Below are positions 13,601 through 28,673 of a DNA stretch of 64,000 nucleotides, in pieces. This stretch comes from Osmia lignaria lignaria. Its lineage: Eukaryota; Arthropoda; Insecta; Hymenoptera; Megachilidae. Each line of letters opens with the position of its first letter. Position 1 is the stretch's first letter. Made by a program: the position numbers and the translations under genes. The notes below the pieces were generated by a model. That model was not told the DNA's origin. It made no database searches and was given only the letters and a program-made list of their open reading frames with translations. The DNA is taken from the NCBI RefSeq assembly GCF_051020975.1, contig NW_027478160.1, positions 7,648,001 through 7,712,000 of the forward strand, in the 5' to 3' direction.

Positions 13601-16600
13601 CTTCTGCACAGCTAAGCTGGAAGTGGCATTTGCGGCTCGCACTAGTGCAGAGTTATCTCAAAGAAAGGGGCCACGGTGTTTCTGTATCCCTATTATGTTG
13701 GTGCGGCTTCGGAACTTTTAAATATCTCGATATATCTCGAAAACTACGCTTCTGATCAAAAAATATCATAGAACATAAATTGTAGGAAACAGAATTCTCT
13801 ACAAAAAAGGTCTCTTAACATTTTGCCATAGCTCGCTTCGTTTCCGAGATATTTGCAGATATATCTCAAGGGAAGGGGCCTGACGGACATATTTCGAGAT
13901 ATTTCTTCTTCTTGTTGTTCGTCTTCTGCACAGCTAAGCTGGAAGTGGCATTTGCGGCTCGCACTAGTGCAGAGTTATCTCAAAGAAAGGGGCCACGGTG
14001 TTTCTGTATCTCTATTATGTTGGTGCGGCTTCGGAACTTTTAAATATCTTGATATATCTCGAGAACTACGCATCTGATCAAAAAATATCATAGAACATAA
14101 AAAGTAGGAAACTTAATTATCTACAAAAAAGGTCTCTTAACATTTTGCCATAGCTCGCTTCGTTTCCGAGATATTTGCAGATTTATCTCAAGGGAAGGGG
14201 CCTGACGGACATATTTCGAGATATTTCTTCTTCTTGTTGTTCTTCTTCTGCACAGCTAAGCTGGAAGTGGCATTTGCGGCTCGCACTAGTGCAGAGTTAT
14301 CTCAAAGAAAGGGGCCACGGTGTTTCTGTATCCCTATTATGTTGGTGCGGCTTCGGAACTTTTAAATATCTCGATATATCTCGAAAACTACGCTTCTGAT
14401 CAAAAAATATCATAGAACATAAATTGTAGGAAACATAATCCTCTATAAACAACGTCTCTTAACATTTTGCCATAGCTCGCATCGTTTCCGAGACATTTGC
14501 AGATTCAGCTCAAAGGAACTGGCCTGACAGACATATTTCGAGATATTTCTTCTTCTTGTTGTTCTTCTTCTGCACAGCTAAGCTGGAAGTGGCATTTGCG
14601 GCTCGCACTAGTGCAGAGTTATCTCAAAGAAAGGGGCCACGGTGTTTCTGTATCCCTATTATGTTGGTGCGGCTTCGGAACTTTTAAATATCTCGATATA
14701 TCTCGAAAACTACGCTTCTGATCAAAAAATATCATAGAACATAAATTGTAGGAAACAGAATTCTCTACAAAAAAGGTCTCTTAACATTTTGCCATAGCTC
14801 GCTTCGTTTCCGAGATATTTGCAGATATATCTCAAGGGAAGGGGCCTGACGGACATATTTCGAGATATTTCTTCTTCTTGTTGTTCTTCTTCTGCACAGC
14901 TAAGCTGGAAGTGGCATTTGCGGCTCGCACTAGTGCAGAGTTATCTCAAAGAAAGGGGCCACGGTGTTTCTGTATCTCTATTATGTTGGTGCGGCTTCGG
15001 AACTTTTAAATATCTTGATATATCTCGAGAACTACGCATCTGATCAAAAAATATCATAGAACATAAAAAGTAGGAAACTTAATTATCTACAAAAAAGGTC
15101 TCTTAACATTTTGCCATAGCTCGCTTCGTTTCCGAGATATTTGCAGATTTATCTCAAGGGAAGGGGCCTGACGGACATATTTCGAGATATTTCTTCTTCT
15201 TGTTGTTCTTCTTCTGCACAGCTAAGCTGGAAGTGGCATTTGCGGCTCGCACTAGTGCAGAGTTATCTCAAAGAAAGGGGCCACGGTGTTTCTGTATCCC
15301 TATTATGTTGGTGCGGCTTCGGAACTTTTAAATATCTCGATATATCTCGAAAACTACGCTTCTGATCAAAAAATATCATAGAACATAAATTGTAGGAAAC
15401 ATAATCCTCTATAAACAACGTCTCTTAACATTTTGCCATAGCTCGCTTCGTTTCCGAGATATTTGCAGATTTATCTCAAGGGAAGGGGCCTGACGGACAT
15501 ATTTCGAGATATTTCTTCTTCTTGTTGTTCTTCTTCTGCACAGCTAAGCTGGAAGTGGCATTTGCGGCTCGCACTAGTGCAGAGTTATCTCAAAGAAAGG
15601 GGCCACGGTGTTTCTGTATCCCTATTATGTTGGTGCGGCTTCGGAACTTTTAAATATCTCGATATATCTCGAAAACTACGCTTCTGATCAAAAAATATCA
15701 TAGAACATAAATTGTAGGAAACAGAATTCTCTACAAAAAAGGTCTCTTAACATTTTGCCATAGCTCGCTTCGTTTCCGAGATATTTGCAGATATATCTCA
15801 AGGGAAGGGGCCTGACGGACATATTTCGAGATATTTCTTCTTCTTGTTGTTCTTCTTCTGCACAGCTAAGCTGGAAGTGGCATTTGCGGCTCGCACTAGT
15901 GCAGAGTTATCTCAAAGAAAGGGGCCACGGTGTTTCTGTATCTCTATTATGTTGGTGCGGCTTCGGAACTTTTAAATATCTTGATATATCTCGAGAACTA
16001 CGCATCTGATCAAAAAATATCATAGAACATAAAAAGTAGGAAACTTAATTATCTACAAAAAAGGTCTCTTAACATTTTGCCATAGCTCGCTTCGTTTCCG
16101 AGATATTTGCAGATTTATCTCAAGGGAAGGGGCCTGACGGACATATTTCGAGATATTTCTTCTTCTTGTTGTTCTTCTTCTGCACAGCTAAGCTGGAAGT
16201 GGCATTTGCGGCTCGCACTAGTGCAGAGTTATCTCAAAGAAAGGGGCCACGGTGTTTCTGTATCTCTATTATGTTGGTGCGGCTTCGGAACTTTTAAATA
16301 TCTTGATATATCTCGAGAACTACGCATCTGATCAAAAAATATCATAGAACATAAAAAGTAGGAAACTTAATTATCTACAAAAAAGGTCTCTTAACATTTT
16401 GCCATAGCTCGCTTCGTTTCCGAGATATTTGCAGATTTATCTCAAGGGAAGGGGCCTGACGGACATATTTCGAGATATTTCTTCTTCTTGTTGTTCTTCT
16501 TCTGCACAGCTAAGCTGGAAGTGGCATTTGCGGCTCGCACTAGTGCAGAGTTATCTCAAAGAAAGGGGCCACGGTGTTTCTGTATCCCTATTATGTTGGT

Positions 16601-17718
16601 GCGGCTTCGGAACTTTTAAATATCTCGATATATCTCGAAAACTACGCTTCTGATCAAAAAATATCATAGAACATAAATTGTAGGAAACATGATCCTCTAT
16701 AAACAACGTCTCTTAACATTTTGCCATAGCTCGCATCGTTTCCGAGACATTTGCAGATTCAGCTCAAAGGAACTGGCCTGACAGACATATTTCGAGATAT
16801 TTCTTCTTCTTGTTGTTCTTCCTCTGCACAGCTAAGCTGGAAGTGGCATTTGCAGCTCGCAATAGTGCAGAGTTATCTCAAAGAAAGGGGCCACGGTGTT
16901 TCTGTATCTCTATTATGTTGGTGCGGGTTCGGAACTTTTAAATATCTTGATATATCTCGAGAACTACGCATCTGATCCTAAAAATATCATAGAACATAAA
17001 AAGTAGGAAACTTAATTCTCTACAAAAATGGTCTCTTAACATTTTGCCATAGCTCGCTTCGTTTCCGAGATATTTGCAGATTTATCTCAAGGGAAGGGGC
17101 CTGACGGACATATTTCGAGATATTTCTTCTTCTTGTTGTTCTTCTTCTGCACAGCTAAGCTGGAAGTGGCATTTGCGGCTCGCACTAGTGCAGAGTTATC
17201 TCAAAGAAAGGGGCCACGGTGTTTCTGTATCCCTATTATGTTGGTGCGGCTTCGGAACTTTTAAATATCTCGATATATCTCGAAAACTACGCTTCTGATC
17301 AAAAAATATCATAGAACATAAATTGTAGGAAACATAATCCTCTATAAACAACGTCTCTTAACATTTTGCCATAGCTCGCATCGTTTCCGAGACATTTGCA
17401 GATTCAGCTCAAAGGAACTGGCCTGACAGACATATTTCGAGATATTTCTTCTTCTTGTTGTTCTTCCTCTGCACAGCTAAGCTGGAAGTGGCATTTGCAG
17501 CTCGCAATAGTGCAGAGTTATCTCAAAGAAAGGGGCCACGGTGTTTCTGTATCTCTATTATGTTGGTGCGGGTTCGGAACTTTTAAATATCTTGATATAT
17601 CTCGAGAACTACGCATCTGATCCTAAAAATATCATAGAACATAAAAAGTAGGAAACTTAATTCTCTACAAAAAAGGTCTCTTAACATTTTGCCATAGCTC
17701 GCTTCGTTTCCGAGATAT
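10632..17718 (+). repeat. Two copies of an 11-monomer higher-order unit (about 3543 bases)
   Basis: Monomers starting at 10632-13853 and at 14175-17396 have the same class order in ten of eleven positions, with a period of 3543 bases. The private variant ACAAAAATGG near 13481 recurs near 17024, exactly one period later, and does not occur elsewhere in the array. The last monomer of each copy differs in class, suggesting an exchange at that end. Confidence 0.8.
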
Positions 17719-20700
17719 TTGCAGATTTATCTCAAGGGAAGGGGCCTGACGGACATATTTCGAGATATTTCTTCTTCTTGTTGTTCTTCTTCTGCACAGC
17801 TAAGCTGGAAGTGGCATTTGCGGCTCGCACTAGTGCAGAGTTATCTCAAAGAAAGGGGCCACGGTGTTTCTGTATCCCTATTATGTTGGTGCGGCTTCGG
17901 AACTTTTAAATATCTCGATATATCTCGAAAACTACGCTTCTGATCAAAAAATATCATAGAACATAAATTGTAGGAAACATAATCCTCTATAAACAACGTC
18001 TCTTAACATTTTGCCATAGCTCGCATCGTTTCCGAGACATTTGCAGATTCAGCTCAAAGGAACTGGCCTGACAGACATATTTCGAGATATTTCTTCTTCT
18101 TGTTGTTCTTCTTCTGCACAGCTAAGCTGGAAGTGGCATTTGCGGCTCGCACTAGTGCAGAGTTATCTCAAAGAAAGGGGCCACGGTGTTTCTGTATCCC
18201 TATTATGTTGGTGCGGCTTCGGAACTTTTAAATATCTCGATATATCTCGAAAACTACGCTTCTGATCAAAAAATATCATAGAACATAAATTGTAGGAAAC
18301 AGAATTCTCTACAAAAAAGGTCTCTTAACATTTTGCCATAGCTCGCTTCGTTTCCGAGATATTTGCAGATATATCTCAAGGGAAGGGGCCTGACGGACAT
18401 ATTTCGAGATATTTCTTCTTCTTGTTGTTCTTCTTCTGCACAGCTAAGCTGGAAGTGGCATTTGCGGCTCGCACTAGTGCAGAGTTATCTCAAAGAAAGG
18501 GGCCACGGTGTTTCTGTATCTCTATTATGTTGGTGCGGCTTCGGAACTTTTAAATATCTTGATATATCTCGAGAACTACGCATCTGATCAAAAAATATCA
18601 TAGAACATAAAAAGTAGGAAACTTAATTATCTACAAAAAAGGTCTCTTAACATTTTGCCATAGCTCGCTTCGTTTCCGAGATATTTGCAGATTTATCTCA
18701 AGGGAAGGGGCCTGACGGACATATTTCGAGATATTTCTTCTTCTTGTTGTTCTTCTTCTGCACAGCTAAGCTGGAAGTGGCATTTGCGGCTCGCACTAGT
18801 GCAGAGTTATCTCAAAGAAAGGGGCCACGGTGTTTCTGTATCCCTATTATGTTGGTGCGGCTTCGGAACTTTTAAATATCTCGATATATCTCGAAAACTA
18901 CGCTTCTGATCAAAAAATATCATAGAACATAAATTGTAGGAAACATAATCCTCTATAAACAACGTCTCTTAACATTTTGCCATAGCTCGCATCGTTTCCG
19001 AGACATTTGCAGATTCAGCTCAAAGGAACTGGCCTGACAGACATATTTCGAGATATTTCTTCTTCTTGTTGTTCTTCCTCTGCACAGCTAAGCTGGAAGT
19101 GGCATTTGCAGCTCGCAATAGTGCAGAGTTATCTCAAAGAAAGGGGCCACGGTGTTTCTGTATCTCTATTATGTTGGTGCGGGTTCGGAACTTTTAAATA
19201 TCTTGATATATCTCGAGAACTACGCATCTGATCCTAAAAATATCATAGAACATAAAAAGTAGGAAACTTAATTCTCTACAAAAAAGGTCTCTTAACATTT
19301 TGCCATAGCTCGCTTCGTTTCCGAGATATTTGCAGATTTATCTCAAGGGAAGGGGCCTGACGGACATATTTCGAGATATTTCTTCTTCTTGTTGTTCTTC
19401 TTCTGCACAGCTAAGCTGGAAGTGGCATTTGCGGCTCGCACTAGTGCAGAGTTATCTCAAAGAAAGGGGCCACGGTGTTTCTGTATCCCTATTATGTTGG
19501 TGCGGCTTCGGAACTTTTAAATATCTCGATATATCTCGAAAACTACGCTTCTGATCAAAAAATATCATAGAACATAAATTGTAGGAAACATAATCCTCTA
19601 TAAACAACGTCTCTTAACATTTTGCCATAGCTCGCATCGTTTCCGAGACATTTGCAGATTCAGCTCAAAGGAACTGGCCTGACAGACATATTTCGAGATA
19701 TTTCTTCTTCTTGTTGTTCTTCCTCTGCACAGCTAAGCTGGAAGTGGCATTTGCAGCTCGCAATAGTGCAGAGTTATCTCAAAGAAAGGGGCCACGGTGT
19801 TTCTGTATCTCTATTATGTTGGTGCGGGTTCGGAACTTTTAAATATCTTGATATATCTCGAGAACTACGCATCTGATCCTAAAAATATCATAGAACATAA
19901 AAAGTAGGAAACTTAATTCTCTACAAAAAAGGTCTCTTAACATTTTGCCATAGCTCGCTTCGTTTCCGAGATATTTGCAGATTTATCTCAAGGGAAGGGG
20001 CCTGACGGACATATTTCGAGATATTTCTTCTTCTTGTTGTTCTTCTTCTGCACAGCTAAGCTGGAAGTGGCATTTGCGGCTCGCACTAGTGCAGAGTTAT
20101 CTCAAAGAAAGGGGCCACGGTGTTTCTGTATCCCTATTATGTTGGTGCGGCTTCGGAACTTTTAAATATCTCGATATATCTCGAAAACTACGCTTCTGAT
20201 CAAAAAATATCATAGAACATAAATTGTAGGAAACATAATCCTCTATAAACAACGTCTCTTAACATTTTGCCATAGCTCGCATCGTTTCCGAGACATTTGC
20301 AGATTCAGCTCAAAGGAACTGGCCTGACAGACATATTTCGAGATATTTCTTCTTCTTGTTGTTCTTCTTCTGCACAGCTAAGCTGGAAGTGGCATTTGCG
20401 GCTCGCACTAGTGCAGAGTTATCTCAAAGAAAGGGGCCACGGTGTTTCTGTATCCCTATTATGTTGGTGCGGCTTCGGAACTTTTAAATATCTCGATATA
20501 TCTCGAAAACTACGCTTCTGATCAAAAAATATCATAGAACATAAATTGTAGGAAACAGAATTCTCTACAAAAAAGGTCTCTTAACATTTTGCCATAGCTC
20601 GCTTCGTTTCCGAGATATTTGCAGATATATCTCAAGGGAAGGGGCCTGACGGACATATTTCGAGATATTTCTTCTTCTTGTTGTTCTTCTTCTGCACAGC

Positions 20701-23700
20701 TAAGCTGGAAGTGGCATTTGCGGCTCGCACTAGTGCAGAGTTATCTCAAAGAAAGGGGCCACGGTGTTTCTGTATCTCTATTATGTTGGTGCGGCTTCGG
20801 AACTTTTAAATATCTTGATATATCTCGAGAACTACGCATCTGATCAAAAAATATCATAGAAGATAAAAAGTAGGAAACTTAATTATCTACAAAAAAGGTC
20901 TCTTAACATTTTGCCATAGCTCGCTTCGTTTCCGAGATATTTGCAGATTTATCTCAAGGGAAGGGGCCTGACGGACATATTTCGAGATATTTCTTCTTCT
21001 TGTTGTTCTTCTTCTGCACAGCTAAGCTGGAAGTGGCATTTGCGGCTCGCACTAGTGCAGAGTTATCTCAAAGAAAGGGGCCACGGTGTTTCTGTATCCC
21101 TATTATGTTGGTGCGGCTTCGGAACTTTTAAATATCTCGATATATCTCGAAAACTACGCTTCTGATCAAAAAATATCATAGAACATAAATTGTAGGAAAC
21201 ATAATCCTCTATAAACAACGTCTCTTAACATTTTGCCATAGCTCGCATCGTTTCCGAGACATTTGCAGATTCAGCTCAAAGGAACTGGCCTGACAGACAT
21301 ATTTCGAGATATTTCTTCTTCTTGTTGTTCTTCCTCTGCACAGCTAAGCTGGAAGTGGCATTTGCAGCTCGCAATAGTGCAGAGTTATCTCAAAGAAAGG
21401 GGCCACGGTGTTTCTGTATCTCTATTATGTTGGTGCGGGTTCGGAACTTTTAAATATCTTGATATATCTCGAGAACTACGCATCTGATCCTAAAAATATC
21501 ATAGAACATAAAAAGTAGGAAACTTAATTCTCTACAAAAAAGGTCTCTTAACATTTTGCCATAGCTCGCTTCGTTTCCGAGATATTTGCAGATTTATCTC
21601 AAGGGAAGGGGCCTGACGGACATATTTCGAGATATTTCTTCTTCTTGTTGTTCTTCTTCTGCACAGCTAAGCTGGAAGTGGCATTTGCGGCTCGCACTAG
21701 TGCAGAGTTATCTCAAAGAAAGGGGCCACGGTGTTTCTGTATCCCTATTATGTTGGTGCGGCTTCGGAACTTTTAAATATCTCGATATATCTCGAAAACT
21801 ACGCTTCTGATCAAAAAATATCATAGAACATAAATTGTAGGAAACATAATCCTCTATAAACAACGTCTCTTAACATTTTGCCATAGCTCGCATCGTTTCC
21901 GAGACATTTGCAGATTCAGCTCAAAGGAACTGGCCTGACAGACATATTTCGAGATATTTCTTCTTCTTGTTGTTCTTCTTCTGCACAGCTAAGCTGGAAG
22001 TGGCATTTGCGGCTCGCACTAGTGCAGAGTTATCTCAAAGAAAGGGGCCACGGTGTTTCTGTATCCCTATTATGTTGGTGCGGCTTCGGAACTTTTAAAT
22101 ATCTCGATATATCTCGAAAACTACGCTTCTGATCAAAAAATATCATAGAACATAAATTGTAGGAAACAGAATTCTCTACAAAAAAGGTCTCTTAACATTT
22201 TGCCATAGCTCGCTTCGTTTCCGAGATATTTGCAGATATATCTCAAGGGAAGGGGCCTGACGGACATATTTCGAGATATTTCTTCTTCTTGTTGTTCTTC
22301 TTCTGCACAGCTAAGCTGGAAGTGGCATTTGCGGCTCGCACTAGTGCAGAGTTATCTCAAAGAAAGGGGCCACGGTGTTTCTGTATCTCTATTATGTTGG
22401 TGCGGCTTCGGAACTTTTAAATATCTTGATATATCTCGAGAACTACGCATCTGATCAAAAAATATCATAGAACATAAAAAGTAGGAAACTTAATTATCTA
22501 CAAAAAAGGTCTCTTAACATTTTGCCATAGCTCGCTTCGTTTCCGAGATATTTGCAGATTTATCTCAAGGGAAGGGGCCTGACGGACATATTTCGAGATA
22601 TTTCTTCTTCTTGTTGTTCTTCTTCTGCACAGCTAAGCTGGAAGTGGCATTTGCGGCTCGCACTAGTGCAGAGTTATCTCAAAGAAAGGGGCCACGGTGT
22701 TTCTGTATCCCTATTATGTTGGTGCGGCTTCGGAACTTTTAAATATCTCGATATATCTCGAAAACTACGCTTCTGATCAAAAAATATCATAGAACATAAA
22801 TTGTAGGAAACATAATCCTCTATAAACAACGTCTCTTAACATTTTGCCATAGCTCGCATCGTTTCCGAGACATTTGCAGATTCAGCTCAAAGGAACTGGC
22901 CTGACAGACATATTTCGAGATATTTCTTCTTCTTGTTGTTCTTCCTCTGCACAGCTAAGCTGGAAGTGGCATTTGCAGCTCGCAATAGTGCAGAGTTATC
23001 TCAAAGAAAGGGGCCACGGTGTTTCTGTATCTCTATTATGTTGGTGCGGGTTCGGAACTTTTAAATATCTTGATATATCTCGAGAACTACGCATCTGATC
23101 CTAAAAATATCATAGAACATAAAAAGTAGGAAACTTAATTCTCTACAAAAAAGGTCTCTTAACATTTTGCCATAGCTCGCTTCGTTTCCGAGATATTTGC
23201 AGATTTATCTCAAGGGAAGGGGCCTGACGGACATATTTCGAGATATTTCTTCTTCTTGTTGTTCTTCTTCTGCACAGCTAAGCTGGAAGTGGCATTTGCG
23301 GCTCGCACTAGTGCAGAGTTATCTCAAAGAAAGGGGCCACGGTGTTTCTGTATCCCTATTATGTTGGTGCGGCTTCGGAACTTTTAAATATCTCGATATA
23401 TCTCGAAAACTACGCTTCTGATCAAAAAATATCATAGAACATAAATTGTAGGAAACATAATCCTCTATAAACAACGTCTCTTAACATTTTGCCATAGCTC
23501 GCATCGTTTCCGAGACATTTGCAGATTCAGCTCAAAGGAACTGGCCTGACAGACATATTTCGAGATATTTCTTCTTCTTGTTGTTCTTCCTCTGCACAGC
23601 TAAGCTGGAAGTGGCATTTGCAGCTCGCAATAGTGCAGAGTTATCTCAAAGAAAGGGGCCACGGTGTTTCTGTATCTCTATTATGTTGGTGCGGGTTCGG

Positions 23701-25452
23701 AACTTTTAAATATCTTGATATATCTCGAGAACTACGCATCTGATCCTAAAAATATCATAGAACATAAAAAGTAGGAAACTTAATTCTCTACAAAAAAGGT
23801 CTCTTAACATTTTGCCATAGCTCGCTTCGTTTCCGAGATATTTGCAGATTTATCTCAAGGGAAGGGGCCTGACGGACATATTTCGAGATATTTCTTCTTC
23901 TTGTTGTTCTTCTTCTGCACAGCTAAGCTGGAAGTGGCATTTGCGGCTCGCACTAGTGCAGAGTTATCTCAAAGAAAGGGGCCACGGTGTTTCTGTATCC
24001 CTATTATGTTGGTGCGGCTTCGGAACTTTTAAATATCTCGATATATCTCGAAAACTACGCTTCTGATCAAAAAATATCATAGAACATAAATTGTAGGAAA
24101 CATAATCCTCTATAAACAACGTCTCTTAACATTTTGCCATAGCTCGCTTCGTTTCCGAGATATTTGCAGATTTATCTCAAGGGAAGGGGCCTGACGGACA
24201 TATTTCGAGATATTTCTTCTTCTTGTTGTTCTTCTTCTGCACAGCTAAGCTGGAAGTGGCATTTGCGGCTCGCACTAGTGCAGAGTTATCTCAAAGAAAG
24301 GGGCCACGGTGTTTCTGTATCCCTATTATGTTGGTGCGGCTTCGGAACTTTTAAATATCTCGATATATCTCGAAAACTACGCTTCTGATCAAAAAATATC
24401 ATAGAACATAAATTGTAGGAAACAGAATTCTCTACAAAAAAGGTCTCTTAACATTTTGCCATAGCTCGCTTCGTTTCCGAGATATTTGCAGATATATCTC
24501 AAGGGAAGGGGCCTGACGGACATATTTCGAGATATTTCTTCTTCTTGTTGTTCTTCTTCTGCACAGCTAAGCTGGAAGTGGCATTTGCGGCTCGCACTAG
24601 TGCAGAGTTATCTCAAAGAAAGGGGCCACGGTGTTTCTGTATCTCTATTATATTGGTGCGGCTTCGGAACTTTTAAATATCTTGATATATCTCGAGAACT
24701 ACGCATCTGATCAAAAAATATCATACAACATAAAAAGTAGGAAACTTAATTATCTACAAAAAAGGTCTCTTAACATTTTGCCATAGCTCGCTTCGTTTCC
24801 GAGATATTTGCAGATTTATCTCAAGGGAAGGGGCCTGACGGACATATTTCGAGATATTTCTTCTTCTTGTTGTTCTTCTTCTGCACAGCTAAGCTGGAAG
24901 TGGCATTTGCGGCTCGCACTAGTGCAGAGTTATCTCAAAGAAAGGGGCCACGGTGTTTCTGTATCCCTATTATGTTGGTGCGGCTTCGGAACTTTTAAAT
25001 ATCTCGATATATCTCGAAAACTACGCTTCTGATCAAAAAATATCATAGAACATAAATTGTAGGAAACATAATCCTCTATAAACAACGTCTCTTAACATTT
25101 TGCCATAGCTCGCATCGTTTCCGAGACATTTGCAGATTCAGCTCAAAGGAACTGGCCTGACAGACATATTTCGAGATATTTCTTCTTCTTGTTGTTCTTC
25201 CTCTGCACAGCTAAGCTGGAAGTGGCATTTGCAGCTCGCAATAGTGCAGAGTTATCTCAAAGAAAGGGGCCACGGTGTTTCTGTATCTCTATTATGTTGG
25301 TGCGGGTTCGGAACTTTTAAATATCTTGATATATCTCGAGAACTACGCATCTGATCCTAAAAATATCATAGAACATAAAAAGTAGGAAACTTAATTCTCT
25401 ACAAAAAAGGTCTCTTAACATTTTGCCATAGCTCGCTTCGTTTCCGAGATAT
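17719..25452 (+). repeat. Two copies of a 12-monomer higher-order unit (3867 bases)
   Basis: Monomer classes from 17719 to 21585 repeat from 21586 to 25452 with the same length. Only the ninth monomer changes class. Within each copy the order is a five-monomer motif, a two-monomer motif, then a five-monomer motif, so the unit itself grew from smaller blocks. Confidence 0.78.
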
Positions 25453-28400
25453 TTGCAGATTTATCTCAAGGGAAGGGGCCTGACGGACATATTTCGAGAT
25501 ATTTCTTCTTCTTGTTGTTCTTCTTCTGCACAGCTAAGCTGGAAGTGGCATTTGCGGCTCGCACTAGTGCAGAGTTATCTCAAAGAAAGGGGCCACGGTG
25601 TTTCTGTATCCCTATTATGTTGGTGCGGCTTCGGAACTTTTAAATATCTCGATATATCTCGAAAACTACGCTTCTGATCAAAAAATATCATAGAACATAA
25701 ATTGTAGGAAACATAATCCTCTATAAACAACGTCTCTTAACATTTTGCCATAGCTCGCATCGTTTCCGAGACATTTGCAGATTCAGCTCAAAGGAACTGG
25801 CCTGACAGACATATTTCGAGATATTTCTTCTTCTTGTTGTTCTTCCTCTGCACAGCTAAGCTGGAAGTGGCATTTGCAGCTCGCAATAGTGCAGAGTTAT
25901 CTCAAAGAAAGGGGCCACGGTGTTTCTGTATCTCTATTATGTTGGTGCGGGTTCGGAACTTTTAAATATCTTGATATATCTCGAGAACTACGCATCTGAT
26001 CCTAAAAATATCATAGAACATAAAAAGTAGGAAACTTAATTCTCTACAAAAAAGGTCTCTTAACATTTTGCCATAGCTCGCTTCGTTTCCGAGATATTTG
26101 CAGATTTATCTCAAGGGAAGGGGCCTGACGGACATATTTCGAGATATTTCTTCTTCTTGTTGTTCTTCTTCTGCACAGCTAAGCTGGAAGTGGCATTTGC
26201 GGCTCGCACTAGTGCAGAGTTATCTCAAAGAAAGGGGCCACGGTGTTTCTGTATCCCTATTATGTTGGTGCGGCTTCGGAACTTTTAAATATCTCGATAT
26301 ATCTCGAAAACTACGCTTCTGATCAAAAAATATCATAGAACATAAATTGTAGGAAACAGAATTCTCTACAAAAAAGGTCTCTTAACATTTTGCCATAGCT
26401 CGCTTCGTTTCCGAGATATTTGCAGATATATCTCAAGGGAAGGGGCCTGACGGACATATTTCGAGATATTTCTTCTTCTTGTTGTTCTTCTTCTGCACAG
26501 CTAAGCTGGAAGTGGCATTTGCGGCTCGCACTAGTGCAGAGTTATCTCAAAGAAAGGGGCCACGGTGTTTCTGTATCTCTATTATGTTGGTGCGGCTTCG
26601 GAACTTTTAAATATCTTGATATATCTCGGGAACTACGCATCTGATCAAAAAATATCATAGAACATAAAAAGTAGGAAACTTAATTATCTACAAAAAAGGT
26701 CTCTTAACATTTTGCCATAGCTCGCTTCGTTTCCGAGATATTTGCAGATTTATCTCAAGGGAAGGGGCCTGACGGACATATTTCGAGATATTTCTTCTTC
26801 TTGTTGTTCTTCTTCTACACAGCTAAGCTGGAAGTGGCATTTGCGGCTCGCACTAGTGCAGAGTTATCTCAAAGAAAGGGGCCACGGTGTTTCTGTATCC
26901 CTATTATGTTGGTGCGGCTTCGGAACTTTTAAATATCTCGATATATCTCGAAAACTACGCTTCTGATCAAAAAATATCATAGAACATAAATTGTAGGAAA
27001 CATAATCCTCTATAAACAACGTCTCTTAACATTTTGCCATAGCTCGCATCGTTTCCGAGACATTTGCAGATTCAGCTCAAAGGAACTGGCCTGACAGACA
27101 TATTTCGAGATATTTCTTCTTCTTGTTGTTCTTCCTCTGCACAGCTAAGCTGGAAGTGGCATTTGCAGCTCGCAATAGTGCAGAGTTATCTCAAAGAAAG
27201 GGGCCACGGTGTTTCTGTATATCTATTATGTTGGTGCGGCTTCGGAACTTTTAAATATCTCGATATATCTCGAAAACTACGCTTCTGATCAAAAAATATC
27301 ATAGAACATAAATTGTAGGAAACATAATTCTCTACAAAAAAGGTCTCTTAACATTTTGCCATAGCTCGCTTCGTTTCCGAGATATTTGCAGATATATCTC
27401 AAGGGAAGGGGCCTGACGGACATATTTCGAGATATTTCTTCTTCTTGTTGTTCTTCTTCTGCACAGCTAAACTGGAAGTGGCATTTCCAGCTCGCAATAG
27501 TGCAGAGTTATCTCAAAGAAAGGGGCCACGGTGTTTCTGTATCTCTATTATGTTGGTGCGGCTTCGGAACTTTTAAATATCTTGATATATCTCGAGAACT
27601 ACGCATCTGATCAAAAAATATCATAGAACATAAAAAGTAGGAAACTTAATTCTCTAGAAAAAAGGTCTCTTAACATTTTGCCATAGCTCGCTTCGTTTCC
27701 GAGATATTTGCAGATTTATCTCAAGGGAAGGGGCCTGACGGACATATTTCGAGATATTTCTTCTTCTTGTTGTTCTTCTTCTGCACAGCTGAGCTGGAAG
27801 TGGCATTTGCAGGTCGCAATAGTGCAGAGTTATCTCAAAGAAAGGGGCCACGGTGTTTCTGTATCTCTATTATGTTGGTGCGGCTTCGGAACTTTTAAAT
27901 ATCTCGATATATCTCGAAAACTACGCTTCTGATCAAAAAATATCATAGAACATAAAAAGTAGGAAACTTAATTCTCTACAAAAAAGGTCTCTTAACATTT
28001 TGCCATAGCTCGCTTCGTTTCCGAGATATTTGCAGATTTATCTCAAGGGAAGGGGCCTGACGGACATATTTCGAGATATTTCTTCTTCTTGTTGTTCTTC
28101 TTCTGCACAGCTAAGCTGGAAGTGGCATTTACAGCTCGCAATAGTGCAGAGTTATCTCAAAGAAAGGGGCCACGGTGTTTCTGTATCTCTATTATGTTGG
28201 TGTGGCTTCGGAACTTTTAAATATCTTGATATATCTCGAGAACTACGCATCTGATCAAAAAATATCATAGAACATAAAAAGTAGGAAACTTAATTCTCTA
28301 CAAAAAAGGTCTCTTAACATTTTGCCATAGCTCGCTTGGTTTCCGAGATATTTGCAGATTTATCTCAAGGGAAGGGGCCTGACGGACATATTTCGAGATA

Positions 28401-28673
28401 TTTCTTCTTCTTGTTGTTCTTCTTCTGCACAGCTGAGCTGGAAGTGGCATTTGCAGGACGCAATAGTGCAGAGTTATCTCAAAGAAAGGGGCCACGGTGT
28501 TTCTGTATCTCTATTATGTTGGTGCGGCTTCGGAACTTTTAAATATCTCGATATATCTCGAAAACTACGCTTCTGATCAAAAAATATCATAGAACATAAA
28601 TTGTAGGAAACATAATTCTCTACAAAAAAGGTCTCTTAACATTTTGCCATAGCTCGCTTCGTTTCCGACATAT

